A DNA stretch of 64,000 nt, from positions 62,001-126,000 of the forward strand of contig NC_008571.1 in NCBI RefSeq assembly GCF_000060345.1. Reading direction: 5' to 3'. Position 1 is the first letter of the stretch. Each line of letters begins with the position of its first letter. The stretch comes from Christiangramia forsetii KT0803. Its GTDB lineage: Bacteria > Bacteroidota > Bacteroidia > Flavobacteriales > Flavobacteriaceae. This document shows positions 9,305-22,700 of this stretch, in pieces. The translations under genes and the position numbers were made by a program. The notes beneath the pieces were generated by a model that saw only the letters and a list, made by a program, of their open reading frames with translations, ran no database searches and was not told the origin of the DNA.

Positions 9305-9769
9305 TTATTCTTTTTCCCAGTTATCAATTATTCTGATACTCTCTTTCATGAAATAATCCATAAACTCAGTAAGTTCTTTCATACGATTATTAAACTCAGG
9401 ATTTTCTTCGGAACGTACCTCCAGGATTTCTCTTACGACCTTATTATAATTTTCTAGACCTGCGATATCTTTCCGAAATTTCGTTTTCCATTGACCAAGT
9501 TTTGAAAAAAAGAAACGCTTGCGCTCTCCCATCTTCGTTTTATAGCCTATATGTTCCAGGGAAAGAAGACCGTTTATAGCATTGCTCACAGCACTTTTAC
9601 TCAAACCCAGGGTATCACGAATCTCATCGAAGCTAAGTTCGGTTTTGTTAGAAACCGTTAAAAGTGCATTTACTCTGGCAGCGGCGGGGCTAAGACCCAT
9701 ATTTTCCTGAATCACTCCGTAGGCCTCCACCAGTTCCTTTTGTTTTTCTGATAATTTTACGTTACTCAT
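9305..9769 (-). CDS. GbsR/MarR-family transcriptional regulator
   Basis: A 154-aa DNA-binding protein with a winged helix-turn-helix (LSFDEIRDTLGLSKSAVSNAINGLL, about residues 45-72) and the wing sequence IGYKTKMGERKRFFF, of the GbsR subgroup of MarR-like regulators. It is the first gene of the efflux operon, so it most likely acts as a local repressor of tolC, adaptor and pump. Two inverted repeats with identical half-site spacing flank the gene and are plausible operators. The inducing ligand is unknown. Confidence 0.88.
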   Translation of the reverse strand: MSNVKLSEKQKELVEAYGVIQENMGLSPAAARVNALLTVSNKTELSFDEIRDTLGLSKSAVSNAINGLLSLEHIGYKTKMGERKRFFFSKLGQWKTKFRKDIAGLENYNKVVREILEVRSEENPEFNNRMKELTEFMDYFMKESIRIIDNWEKE

Positions 9770-9786
9770 TATGATGAAATCTGCCG

Positions 9787-9817
9787 CAAAGATAAAAGGT
9801 TTTTTTAGTTCTGCAAA
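9787..9817 (-). promoter_or_regulatory. Promoter of the efflux operon
   Basis: Bacteroidetes-type promoter on the minus strand: -33 TTTG (plus-strand CAAA 9814-9817), 19-nt spacer, -7 TATCTTTG (9787-9794), 18 bp upstream of the regulator ATG. The -33 box lies inside the inverted repeat 9803-9830, a position suited to repression. Confidence 0.75.
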
Positions 9818-9830
9818 TAAAGAACTAAAA
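9803..9830. promoter_or_regulatory. Candidate operator 1 (autoregulatory)
   Basis: Perfect inverted repeat TTTTAGTTCT, 8 nt, AGAACTAAAA, covering the -33 element of the operon promoter. It shares the GTTC-N10-GAAC core with the site at 9265-9288. Confidence 0.6.
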
Positions 9831-9848
9831 TTTTATTATTTAACTTGC

Positions 9849-10757
9849 TTAAAAGAACCTTGGTGAATTTGTGTAGTTCAGTGCATCTCTAATGTCAAAC
9901 CTTAGTACGATCTCATGAGATCCATCATTGTAGGTTCTTAATCTTGTGGTATCGGCATCATAGGAATATCCTATAAAAACCGAGTCGAAAATTTGAAAGC
10001 CTGCCAGTGCACTTACTGCCGAATTCAAACGATAGGAAGCTCCCAATGTGAACTTTTCAGAAAATAATAAATTCGCTGAAATATCTACCTGCAAAGGTGC
10101 ACCATCTGTTACCTTTAGTAAATAGGCAGGTTTTAATTTGAGTTCCGGATTCAGATCAAAAACATAGCCACCCATAAAATAGGTATGAAAACGTTCCTTA
10201 GCCAGAAAAGTATCAGAATTCTCATTGTTTTTATAATGCTCTGTCTCTAACAGCTGTGGTACCGAAAAACCTACATAGAATTTATTGCTGTAATAATAGA
10301 CTCCCGCGCCTATGTTTGGAGTGAATCTATTATCAATATTCTGATTAAAATCGGGATCATCGGGCCCGGTAAGTCTGGTAAAGTCAACATTCAGTAAATT
10401 TGCGCTGGCTTTCAAACCAAAAGCAAGAGCAGTATTTTCAAAATCTAGTGTATAAGAAAAATCGGCATTAATGATAGTTTCGCTGCTAGGTCCAATTTTA
10501 TCTGAAATAACAGATCCTCCTAGTCCAACATTTTTTCCGATGCGGTCATTAATACTGAAAGAAAGGGTTTCGGGGGCGCCATCCAAGCCTACCCATTGCG
10601 ACCTGTATACGCCCGATATTTTCAGAAAATCCTCCGATCCAACATAGGCTGGGTTAAACAGTGATGTATTATACATATACTGGGTATACTGTGCATCCTG
10701 TTGGGCATAACCACCCAGGCTTATGAAAATTAGTAATAAAAATGTATATTTTTTCAT
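9849..10757 (-). CDS. PorP/SprF-family type IX secretion membrane protein
   Basis: Outer-membrane barrel protein of the PorP/SprF family (302 aa) with signal peptide MKKYTFLLLIFISLGGYAQ and the family's conserved start (QDAQYTQYMYNTSLFNPAYVGS). Members sit beside genes for large T9SS substrates with type B sorting domains; SprF of Flavobacterium johnsoniae is needed for secretion of SprB. Here it lies 9 bp downstream of the giant adhesin gene, so it is probably its dedicated export or anchoring partner (inference from context). Confidence 0.92.
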   Translation of the reverse strand: MKKYTFLLLIFISLGGYAQQDAQYTQYMYNTSLFNPAYVGSEDFLKISGVYRSQWVGLDGAPETLSFSINDRIGKNVGLGGSVISDKIGPSSETIINADFSYTLDFENTALAFGLKASANLLNVDFTRLTGPDDPDFNQNIDNRFTPNIGAGVYYYSNKFYVGFSVPQLLETEHYKNNENSDTFLAKERFHTYFMGGYVFDLNPELKLKPAYLLKVTDGAPLQVDISANLLFSEKFTLGASYRLNSAVSALAGFQIFDSVFIGYSYDADTTRLRTYNDGSHEIVLRFDIRDALNYTNSPRFF

Positions 10758-10766
10758 GTCAGTTTT

Positions 10767-13700
10767 TTAACGTGTGAGGTATAAGTAACCCGATTTAGAT
10801 TTCCATTCTCCGTCTTTATATCTCAATACATAGAAATAAGTTCCTGCAGGTAATTCTTCACCTTTTCTTACAGTTAACCTTCCTTCTGAAATTCCACCAA
10901 AAAGATTTCCATTTTCGCCATATTCTTTGGCTTTATAGATAAGTACACCCCATCTATTGAAAATTTCCAGGGTATTCTCTTCATATAATTCCAGACCTTC
11001 AATGGTAAAGAAGTCATTAATTCCATCTCCATTAGGAGATAACTTTTGAACGACTCCCGGTCCATCTTCAAGACAGTCTGTTGAAATCGGATTTGGATCA
11101 CAAATATTCAATGGATCACTCACTCCCGTTGCAATTGTTTCTGTTGAGGGATCATCTACTCCATTTACTTCTTCACCATCATTTAAACCGTCATTATCTG
11201 TATCTGCATCCTCAGGATCGGTTCCCGCTGAAGCCTCTTCTTCGTTCGTTAATCCGTCGTTATCGAGATCGCAGGTAGCAGAAGTTTGGAGCGGATCGCA
11301 AATATTAAGCGGATCGCTGACTCCTTCTGGTATTATATCTGTGGAATCATCATCAATACCCAGAACTTCTTCTCCATCGGTTAAGCCATCATTGTCAGAA
11401 TCTGGATTTCCAGGATCTGTTCCCAGAGCAATTTCCTCTTCATTAAATAATCCGTCATTATCAAGATCAGAATCTGCTCCAAAACTCAATACGATCGTCT
11501 GACTTGTAATTCCGCCATTTTCATCGGTGGTAGTGATCTCAAAACTATAATCACCCGCTTCCAATAGCTCAGCATTTTCAACTGTAAGACTTCCATCTTC
11601 ATTTAAGGTGACTCCTGCCGGAAGGTTACCATCGGTCAGTTCAGCATTTACAATTTCACCATCAGCATCAGCAACTGTTGCCAGTACATCGTCGTTTTCA
11701 TATTGATTGATCGGCTTAGCATCGACTACGGTATAGATTGCTTCGGAATCTGAATCTTCTCCGAAACTAAGCACGATCGTCTGACTGGTAATTCCACCAT
11801 TTTCGTCGGTCGTAGTGATCTCAACACTATAATCACCCGCTTCTAAAAGATCAGCATTGCTTACTTCAATGTTTCCATCAGCATTTAAGATTGTTCCAGC
11901 CGGAAGATTTCCGCCGGTCAGTTCCGCATTTACAATTTCACCATCGGCATCAGCAACTGTTGCCAGTACATCGTCGTTTTCATATTTATTGATCGGTTTA
12001 GGATCGGCTATGGTATAAATTGCTTCGGCATCAGAATCTTGTCCGAAACTAAGCACAATGGTCTGACTGGTAATTCCGCCATTTTCATCGGTTGTGGTGA
12101 TCTCGAAACTATAATCGTCAGCTTCCAGAAGATTAGCATTTTTAACGGAAAGACTTCCATCAGCATTTAAAGATGTTCCAACCGGAAGATTTCCATCGGT
12201 CAGTTCAGCATTTACAATTTCACCATCCGCATCAGCAACTGTCGCCAGTACATCATTGTTATCGTATTCATTGATCGGAAGCGCATCGGCTATGGTATAG
12301 ATCGCTTCGGCATCAGAATCTTCTCCAAAACTCAATACGATCGTCTGACTGGTAATTCCGCCATTGGCATCGGTAGTGGTGATCTCAAAACTATAATCAC
12401 CGGCTTCCAGAAGATCAGCATTTTCAACTGAAAGACTTCCATCAGCGTTCAAAATAACACCTGGAGGAAGATTTCCATCGGTCAGTTCAGCATTTACGCT
12501 TTCACCATCCGCATCAGCAACTGTCGCCAGTACATCATTGTTATCGTATTCATTGATCGGAAGCGCATCGGCTATGGTATAGATCGCTTCGGCATCAGAA
12601 TCTTCTCCAAAACTCAATACGATGGTCTGACCGGTAATTCCGCCATTCTCATCGGTGGTAGTGATAACAAAACTATAATCACCTGCTTCCAATAGCTCAG
12701 CATTTTGAACTGAAAGACTTCCATCAGCGTTTAAAATAACACCTGGAGGAAGATTGCCATCGGTCAGTTCAGCATTTACAATTTCACCATCCGCATCAGC
12801 AACTGTTGCCAGTACATTGTCGTTTTCATATTGATTGATCGGCTTGGCATCGGCTATAGTATAGATCGCTTCGGAATCAGAATCCGCTCCAAAACTTAAG
12901 ATTATCGTCTGACTTGTAATCCCACCATTTTCGTCGGTAGTGGTGATCTCGAAACTATAATCACCGGCTTCCAGAAGATCAGCATTTTCAACTGAAAGGC
13001 TTCCATTTTCATTCAGAATCACTCCAGCCGGAAGATTACCATCGGTCAGTTCAGCATTTACAATAGCACCATCCGCATCAGCAACTGTTGCCAGTATATC
13101 CTCATTATTATATTCATTGATCGGACGCGCATCGGCAATCGTATAAATTGCTTCGGCATCAGAATCTGCTCCAAAACTCAATACGATCGTCTGACTGGTA
13201 ATTCCACCATTTTCGTCGGTGGTAGTGATCTCAAAACTATAATCACCGGCTTTCAATAGATCAATATTTTCAACTGTAAGACTTCCATCAGCGTTCAAAA
13301 TAACTCCTGGAGGAAGATTACCGTCGGTCAATTCAGCATTTACAATTTCACCATCCGCATCAGCAACTGTTGCCAGTATATCCTCATTATTATATTCATT
13401 GATCGGCCTGGCATCAGCTATGGTATAGATCGCTTGGGTATCAGAATCTTCTCCGAAACTAAGCACAATGGTCTGACTGGTAATTCCGCCATTTTCGTCG
13501 GTGGTAGTGATTTCAACACTATAATCACCCGCTTCCAGAAGATCAGCATTTTCAACTGAAAGACTTCCATCTTCATTTAAGGTGACTCCTGCCGGAAGGT
13601 TACCATCGGTCATTTCAGCATTTACAATTTCACCATCAGCATCAGCAACTGTTGCCAGCACATCGTTGTTATCGTATTCATTGATCGGTTTAGGATCGGC

Positions 13701-16700
13701 AATCGTATAGATCGCTTCGGCATCTGAATCTTCTCCGAAATTAAGCACAATGGTCTGACTGGTAATTCCGCCATTTTCATCGGTGGTGGTGATCTCAAAA
13801 CTGTAATCACCCGCTTCCAATAAATTAGCATTTTCAACTGAAAGACTTCCATCAGCATTTAAAATAATTCCTGGAGGAAGATTGCCATCTGTCAGTTCTG
13901 CATTTACAATTTCACCATCCGCATCAGCAACTGTCGCCAGTACATCATTGTTATCGTATTCATTGATCGGAAGCGCATCGGCTATGGTATAGATCGCTTC
14001 GGCATCAGAATCTTCTCCAAAACTCAATACGATCGTCTGACTGGTAATTCCGCCATTGGCATCGGTAGTGGTGATCTCAAAACTATAATCACCGGCTTCC
14101 AGAAGATCAGCATTTTCAACTGAAAGACTTCCATCAGCGTTCAAAATAACACCTGGAGGAAGATTTCCATCGGTCAGTTCAGCATTTACGCTTTCACCAT
14201 CCGCATCAGCAACTGTCGCCAGTACATCATTGTTATCGTATTCATTGATCGGAAGCGCATCGGCTATGGTATAGATCGCTTCGGCATCAGAATCTTCTCC
14301 AAAACTCAATACGATGGTCTGACCGGTAATTCCGCCATTCTCATCGGTGGTAGTGATAACAAAACTATAATCACCTGCTTCCAATAGCTCAGCATTTTGA
14401 ACTGAAAGACTTCCATCAGCGTTTAAAATAACACCTGGAGGAAGATTGCCATCGGTCAGTTCAGCATTTACAATTTCACCATCCGCATCAGCAACTGTTG
14501 CCAGTACATTGTCGTTTTCATATTGATTGATCGGCTTGGCATCGGCTATAGTATAGATCGCTTCGGAATCAGAATCCGCTCCAAAACTTAAGATTATCGT
14601 CTGACTTGTAATCCCACCATTTTCGTCGGTAGTGGTGATCTCGAAACTATAATCACCGGCTTCCAGAAGATCAGCATTTTCAACTGAAAGGCTTCCATTT
14701 TCATTCAGAATCACTCCAGCCGGAAGATTACCATCGGTCAGTTCAGCATTTACAATAGCACCATCCGCATCAGCAACTGTTGCCAGTATATCCTCATTAT
14801 TATATTCATTGATCGGACGCGCATCGGCAATCGTATAAATTGCTTCGGCATCAGAATCTGCTCCAAAACTCAATACGATCGTCTGACTGGTAATTCCACC
14901 ATTTTCGTCGGTGGTAGTGATCTCAAAACTATAATCACCGGCTTTCAATAGATCAATATTTTCAACTGTAAGACTTCCATCAGCGTTCAAAATAACTCCT
15001 GGAGGAAGATTACCGTCGGTCAATTCAGCATTTACAATTTCACCATCCGCATCAGCAACTGTTGCCAGTATATCCTCATTATTATATTCATTGATCGGCC
15101 TGGCATCAGCTATGGTATAGATCGCTTGGGTATCAGAATCTTCTCCGAAACTAAGCACAATGGTCTGACTGGTAATTCCGCCATTTTCGTCGGTAGTGGT
15201 GATCTCAAAACTATAATCACCGGCTTCCAGAAGATCAGCATTACTCACTTCAATACTTCCATCAGCATTTAAAGATGTTCCAACCGGAAGATTGCCATCG
15301 GTCAGTTCCGCATTTACAATTTCACCATCCGCATCAGCAACTGTTGCCAGTACATCGTCGTTTTCATATTGATTGATCGGTTTAGCATCGGTGATGGTAT
15401 AGATCGCTTCGGAATCAGAATCTTCTCCGAAACTAAGCACAATGGTCTGACTGGTAATTCCGCCATTTTCATCGGTGGTAGTGATCTCAAAACTATAATC
15501 ACCCGCTTCCAATAGCTCAGCATTTTGAACTGAAAGACTTCCATCAGCGTTTAAAATAACACCTGGAGGAAGATTGCCATCGGTCAGTTCTGCATTTACA
15601 ATTTCACCATCAGCATCAGCAACTGTTGCCAGTACTCCGTCGTTTTCATATTCATTGATCGGCTTGGCATCGGCAATCGTATAAATTGCTTCGGCATCAG
15701 AATCTTCTCCGAAACTAAGCACAATGGTCTGACTGGTAATTCCGCCATTTTCGTCGGTAGTGGTGATCTCGAAACTATAATCACCTGCTTCCAGAAGATC
15801 AGCATTTTCAACTGAAAGGCTTCCATTTTCATTCAGAATCACTCCAGCCGGAAGATTACCATCGGTCAGTTCAGCATTTACAATTTCACCATCCGCATCA
15901 GCAACTGTTGCCAGTACATCGTCGTTTTCATATTGATTGATCGGTTTAGGATCGGCTATGGTATAAATTGCTTCATCATCTATAGAATTTACTGTAACGG
16001 TCACTGTACCGGTATTGCCTTCTGAATTGGTATAAGAGAACGTGTCCTCCCCATTGAAATCTGCATCTGGTATATATTTCACCGTGCCATTATCATTGAT
16101 ACTTACTGCACCATTGGCTGGCTGAGTCACACTGGTTACCGCGGATTTATCATCCACATCGGTATCATTGGCGACCACATCGATATCCACCACAGTATCC
16201 TCATTTGTTGTAGGAGTATCATCGTTTATCGTAGTCAGTTCGTTAACGTTTTCTACACTCACCGTCCAGGATTCAGAATCAGTATTTCCATCCGCATCGG
16301 TAGCAGTCAAGGTCACTTCATAACTATTATCGGTATTGGCATCAGCTGGGTTCTCAAAATCTTTTTCGGTCAGGGTCACCACACCGGTGTCTGCATTAAC
16401 CTCAAACAGGGCAGCATCGGCTCCACTAATGGTATAGGTCACACTGCCAATAGGGGCATCTCCTGCCAGGCTTGGGGTTACACTGGTGTATTTACTATTC
16501 TCATCGATGGTCGCATTATTGATGGTGTTAATGGTAAAGTCGGCAGTCTCGGTGACATCGGTCACCCTCACGCTCCATGATTCAGAATCAGTATTTCCAT
16601 CGGAATCGGTAGCGGTGATGGTTAGCTCATAATTATTATCGGAATCGGTATCTACGGGGTTTTCAAAATCGCGGGCGATCATACTCACTACCCCATTACT

Positions 16701-19700
16701 GGAATTGATGGTAAAGTCAGCAGCATCATCTCCACTGAGACTGTAGGTCACCGTTCCAATAGGTCCTCCGGTAATGCTTGGGGTCTCACTGGTATAAGCA
16801 GTATTTTCAGCTACACTGGCATCTGCAATAGGATCGATACTAAAGCTTACCGCTTCGCTCACATTCTGCACAGCAACCGTCCATGCTTCGGAATCAGTAT
16901 TTCCATCAGCATCGGTAGCGGTCAGGGTCACTTCATATACATTATCGGTATTGGCATCGGCGGGGTTCTCAAAATCTTTTTCGGTCATGGTCACTACCCC
17001 GGTATTGGCATTGACCTCGAATAGGGCCGCATCGGCTCCGCTAATGGTATAGGTCACACTGCCAATAGGAGCATCGCCTGCCAAACCAGGGGTTACACTG
17101 GTGTATTTGCTGTTTTCATCGATGGTCGCATTATTGATGGTGTTAATGGTGAAATCAGCAGTCTCGGTGATATCGGTCACACTCACGCTCCATGATTCAG
17201 AGTCAGTATTTCCATCGGAATCGGTAGCGGTGATAGTTACTTCATAACTATTATCGGTATTAACATCTACCGGGTTTTCAAAATCGCGGGCGATCATACT
17301 CACCACCCCATTACTGGAATTGATGGTAAAGTCAGCAGCATCATCTCCACTGAGACTGTAGGTCACCGTTCCAATAGGTCCTCCGGTAATGCTTGGGGTC
17401 TCGCTGGTATAAGCAGTATTTTCAGCTACATTATCATTCTCGATGGGATCAATGCTAAAGCTTACCGCTTCGCTCACATTCTGCACAGCAACCGTCCATG
17501 CTTCGGAATCAGTATTTCCGTCGGCATCGGTAGCGGTCAGGGTCACTTCATATACATTATCGGTATTGGCATCGGCGGGGTTCTCAAAATCTTTTTCGGT
17601 CATGGTCACTACACCGGTATTGGCATTGACTTCAAACAGGGAAGCATCGGCTCCACTGATGGTATAGGTCACACTGCCAATAGGAGCATCACCTGCTAAA
17701 CCAGGGGTTACACTGGTGTATTTACTGTTCTCATCGATGGTCGCATTATTGATGGTGTTAATGGTAAAATCCGCTGTCTCATTAACATCGGTCACATTCA
17801 CACTCCATGATTCAGAGTCAGTATTCCCATCGGAATCGGTTGCAGTAATGGTTACTTCATAACTATTATCGGTATCAGTATCTACGGGGTTTTCAAAATC
17901 GCGGGCGATCATACTCACCACCCCCTTACTGGAATTGATGGTAAAGTCAGCAGCATCATCTCCACTGAGACTGTAGGTCACCGTTCCAATAGGCCCTCCG
18001 GTAATGGATGGGGTCTCGCTGGTATAGGTATTGTTCTCAGCTACACTGGCATCTGCAATAGGATCGATACTAAAGCTTACCGTTTCTGCAATATTTTGAA
18101 CACTCACCGTCCATGCTTCGGAATCGGTATTTCCATCAGCATCGGTAGCGGTCAGGGTCACTTCATATACATTATCGGTATTGGCATCTGCCGGGTTCTC
18201 AAAATCTTTTTCGGTCATGGTCACCACGCCGGTGTTTTCATCCACTTCAAACAAAGCAGCATCGGCTCCGGTGATGGTATAGGTCACACTTCCAATAGGA
18301 GTGTCTCCTGCCAGTGTTGGAGTAGGTCCGGTATAGGCACTGTTCTCATTTACTGTGGCATCATCAATAGCATCGATAGTAAAGTCAGCTGTCTCAGTCT
18401 GATCAGTTACACTTACACTCCATGATTCAGAATCGGTATTCCCATCACTATCAGTAGCAGTGATGCTTACTTCATAGATGTTATCGGTATTGGTATCTAC
18501 GGGAGCCTCAAAGTCACGGGCGACCATGCTCACCACCCCGGTACTGGCATTGATGGTAAAGTCAGCCGCATCATCCCCACTAAGGCTATAGGTTACACTT
18601 CCAATAGGCCCACCGGTAATGGATGGGGTCTCACTGGTATACGCCGTGTTTTCTACTACTGTATCGTCTGCAATTGCATCGATGGTAAAAGAAGCAGCTT
18701 CTGCAATATTCTGCACACTTACGCTCCAGGACTCGGAATCAGTATTCCCGTCGTCATCGGTAGCAGTCAGGGTCACTTCATATACATTATCGGTATTGGC
18801 ATCGGCCGGGTTTTCAAAATCTTTTTCGGTCATGGTCACCACGCCGGTATCAGCATCTACTTCAAACAGAGCAGCATCGGCTCCGCTGATGGTATAGGTC
18901 ACACTGCCAATAGGAGCATCACCTGCCAAACCAGGGGTTACACTGGTGTATTTGCTGTTTTCATCGATGGTTGCATTATTGATGGTGTTAATGGTAAAGT
19001 CGGCAGTCTCGGTGACATCGGTCACACTCACGCTCCATGCTTCAGAATCAGTATTTCCATCGGAATCGGTAGCGGTGATAGTTACTTCATAACTATTATC
19101 GGAATCGGTATCTACCGGGTTTTCAAAATCGCGGGCGATCATACTCACCACCCCATTACTGGAATTGATGGTAAATTCAGCAGCATCATCTCCACTGAGA
19201 CTGTAGGTCACCGTTCCAATAGGTCCTCCAGTAATGGATGGGGTCTCACTGGTATAAGCAGTATTTTCAGCTACATTATCATCCTCGATGGGATCAATGC
19301 TAAAGCTTACCGCTTCGCTCACATTCTGCACAGCAACCGTCCATGCTTCGGAATCAGTATTTCCATCGTCATCGGTAGCAGTCAGGGTCACTTCATATAC
19401 ATTATCGGTATTGGCATCGGCCGGGTTTTCAAAATCCTTTTCGGTCATGGTCACTACTCCGGTATTGGCATTGACTTCGAACAGGGAAGCATCGGCTCCG
19501 CTGATGGTATAGGTCACACTGCCAATAGGAGCATCTCCTGCCAAACCAGGGGTTACACTGGTGTATTTACTGTTTTCATCGACCGTAGCATTGTTGATGG
19601 TATTGATTGTAAAATCAGCTGCTTCGGTCTGATCTGTAACCGTTACACTCCATGATTCAGAGTCAGTATTCCCATCACTATCGGCAGCGGTGATAGTTAC

Positions 19701-22700
19701 TTCATAACTATTATCAGAATCGGTATCCACGGGGTTTTCAAAGTCACGGGCGACCATGCTCACCACCCCGGTACTGGCATTGATGGTAAAGTCAGCCGCA
19801 TCATCCCCACTTAAAATGTAGGTCACCGTTCCAATAGGCCCACCGGTAATGGATGGGGTCTCACTGGTATAGGCCGTGTTTTCAGCGACACTGGCATCGG
19901 CAATAGGATCAATGCTAAAGCTTACTGCTTCTGCAATATTCTGCACACTTACGCTCCAGGACTCGGAATCAGTATTCCCGTCGTCATCGGTAGCAGTCAG
20001 GGTCACTTCATATACATTATCGGTATTGGCATCGGCCGGGTTTTCAAAATCTTTTTCGGTCATGGTCACCACACCGGTATCTTCATTGACCTCGAATAGG
20101 GCCGCATCGGCTCCACTAATGGTATAGGTTACACTTCCAATAGGAGCATCACCTGCCAAACCAGGGGTTACACTGGTGTATTTGTTGTTTTCATCGATGG
20201 TGGCATTGTTGATGGAATTGATAGTAAAATCAGCCGTCTCAATAACGTCGGTCACACTCACGCTCCATGATTCAGAGTCAGTATTTCCATCGGAATCGGT
20301 AGCGGTGATAGTTACTTCATAACTATTATCGGTATTAACATCTACCGGGTTTTCAAAATCGCGGGCGATCATACTCACCACCCCATTACTGGAATTGATG
20401 GTAAAGTCAGCAGCATCATCTCCACTCAAAGTGTAGGTCACCGTTCCAATAGGCCCTCCGGTAATGGATGGGGTCTCACTGGTGTAGGCGCTATTCTCAA
20501 CTACATTATCATCCTCGATGGGATCAATGCTAAAGCTTACCGTTTCTGCAATATTCTGCACAGCAACCGTCCATGCTTCGGAATCAGTATTTCCATCGTC
20601 ATCGGTAGCAGTCAGGGTCACTTCATATACATTATCGGTATTGGCATCGGCGGGGTTCTCAAAATCTTTTTCGGTCAAGGTCACTACACCAGTATTGGCA
20701 TTGACTTCAAACAGGGAAGCATCGGCTCCACTAATGGTATAGGTTACACTTCCAATAGGAGCATCTCCTGTCAAACCAGGGGTTACACTGGTGTATTTGC
20801 TGTTTTCATCGACCGTGGCATTATTGATGGTGTTAATGGTAAAGTCGGCAGTCTCGGTGACATCGGTCACATTCACCGTGAGGGTCTGAGTATCGGTCAG
20901 GGTTCCATCAGTTACCGTGACGATCGCTTCATATTCGTTATCACCACTTCCTTCAAAATCAGGAGCAACCTTAAAAGTGAGTTCTCCCGTATCTGTATCT
21001 AAATTAAATAAAGCTGCATCACTTCCACTTAGCGAGTAGGTAAGTCCGCCACCATTTTCAGTTTCTCCATCGACATCGGTAGCATCCCAATCGATCACAT
21101 TACCGGTGCTATTTTCAGCATAGTCTACCTCATGGGTGGGAGCACCTGCATTAGTCGTAATTAGGGGGTTTTCGTTCTCATTACTTATTTGAACTGCCCA
21201 GGCTTCACTATCTGAATTGCCTTCGGTATCTGTTGCTATTACTATTAGTTCATAAGTGTTATTAGTATCATCGTCTTCAGGATTTTCAAAATCCCGGGCA
21301 ACCATGCTTACTATCCCGCTGTCGGCATTAATGCTAGAACTACCAGCATCTTCACCTCCAAGGGTGTAGGTCACCTTTCCAACCGGCGTATCTCCAGAAA
21401 GAACCGGCGTAGGGCCTGTATATGATGTATTTTCACTAATTACAATATCATTAATTGCATCAATGATAAAATTAACTGCAGGAGGGGCCGAAGCATCTAT
21501 AGTGATAGTAAAAGCAATATTTTCAGAAAAACAGCCAGTTGTGGGATTTAATACTCTTATAATCCCATTATAGATACCCTCTGTTGCAGAACCTGGTACC
21601 GAAATCTCAATCGGTGATGTAGGGAGACTTATAGCTGTTGAAATATCCACAAAGCCTGCTGAATTGGCTGTCGAATCAAAATCTAATACATAATTTACAG
21701 GATTGTTAATAGCATTGGTGTAGCTAATAAATGCCGAAGTTTCACTATCACTTATAATAGGATTGGTTCCAAGTGTGATAGCAGGCAAAGGGTTTACAGT
21801 TACCGGTATTGAAGGGATTATAATTCTATCGCAAACTATCCCGATTTTTTGTGCGCGGATTCTGACATCTGTAACTGAAGTTTTTAAACCAAAAGTTGTA
21901 AGTGAAATTGAAGACCCTGTTCCAAGTAGGGCCGGTCCAATCCCGGTATTGGTTTGATCTATCAGTTCGTAAACTATATTTTCTTCAGTGTCATTTACCT
22001 GAAAGGTAATGGTTTCATTCTGGCATACGGTTGTGCTCGTTGTCGCACCAAATACTTGTGAGGCCGGTTGTTTACACTGAACAGTTACTCCATTAGAAGG
22101 ATCACTCTCGCAAAAGTCTACCGTAGGGCTGGTTACAGTGACTGTTGCTTCTCCTCCAGCATATAATTTATTGAAAGGCGTGTCTAAACCAGTAATGGTC
22201 CATTCCTGGACAGAGGCTACACCAACTACCTGATTAACTGTTGCCGTAGCACCTTCAATAGCTACCCCATCCATATATAGTTGAATAGTTAATTCAACAC
22301 TCGTACTGGCAAGGGCTTCACCGGTGATGGTCGCGTCTCCTTCCACAATAGGATCAGAAGTAATACTCAGATTTGGGGAAGGAGTTTTGCTTCTTACAAG
22401 AACTTCATTTGAAAATTCACTTACAATTTCTCCTGAAGTCTGAGCTGTTGCAGAAATATATCTTCCAATTAGTATATTTAAACCTGTGGCTGTCCAGGAA
22501 CCATTAGACTTTACGGTTGTTGTTCCTTCCAGGTTTGCCATTCCACCTTCGGTTAAGCTGGAATAAATTTTTATTTCTGAACCTGCATCCTCTGATGATA
22601 CGCCATTTACAGTATTTACGGTCATTCCTCCAGAAAGACAGTATTCACCAGTAACTATAGGAGTAGCAGATTGTGAACTCACAGTCGCGGAAGTTTCGGC

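Larger units (their letters stand above)
11464..15979 (-). repeat. Sixteen tandem 282-bp coding repeats (type C modules of the adhesin)
   Basis: Sixteen in-frame copies of a 94-codon unit (AIYTIADxxPINEY ... SQTIVLSFGEDSD). The 282-bp spacing can be measured between successive GCTTCGG(C/A)ATCAGAATC landmarks (for example 12304 and 12586). Protein-order copies 4-7 are identical to copies 10-13, because of the 1295-bp duplication. Confidence 0.92.

Noticed and set aside
13622-15832. Minus-strand 76-78-aa ORFs in the 282-bp repeats
   Set aside because: Alternative frame of the same repeats in the adhesin gene.
11464-15979. Regular tandem repeats resembling a CRISPR array
   Set aside because: 282-bp units are in-frame coding repeats with no spacers of 30-40 bp and no cas genes.
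17443-20742. Series of 74-109-aa plus-strand ORFs in the adhesin gene
   Set aside because: They recur with the cadherin-like super-repeat on the opposite strand and have no independent start signals; frame shadows of the repeat.
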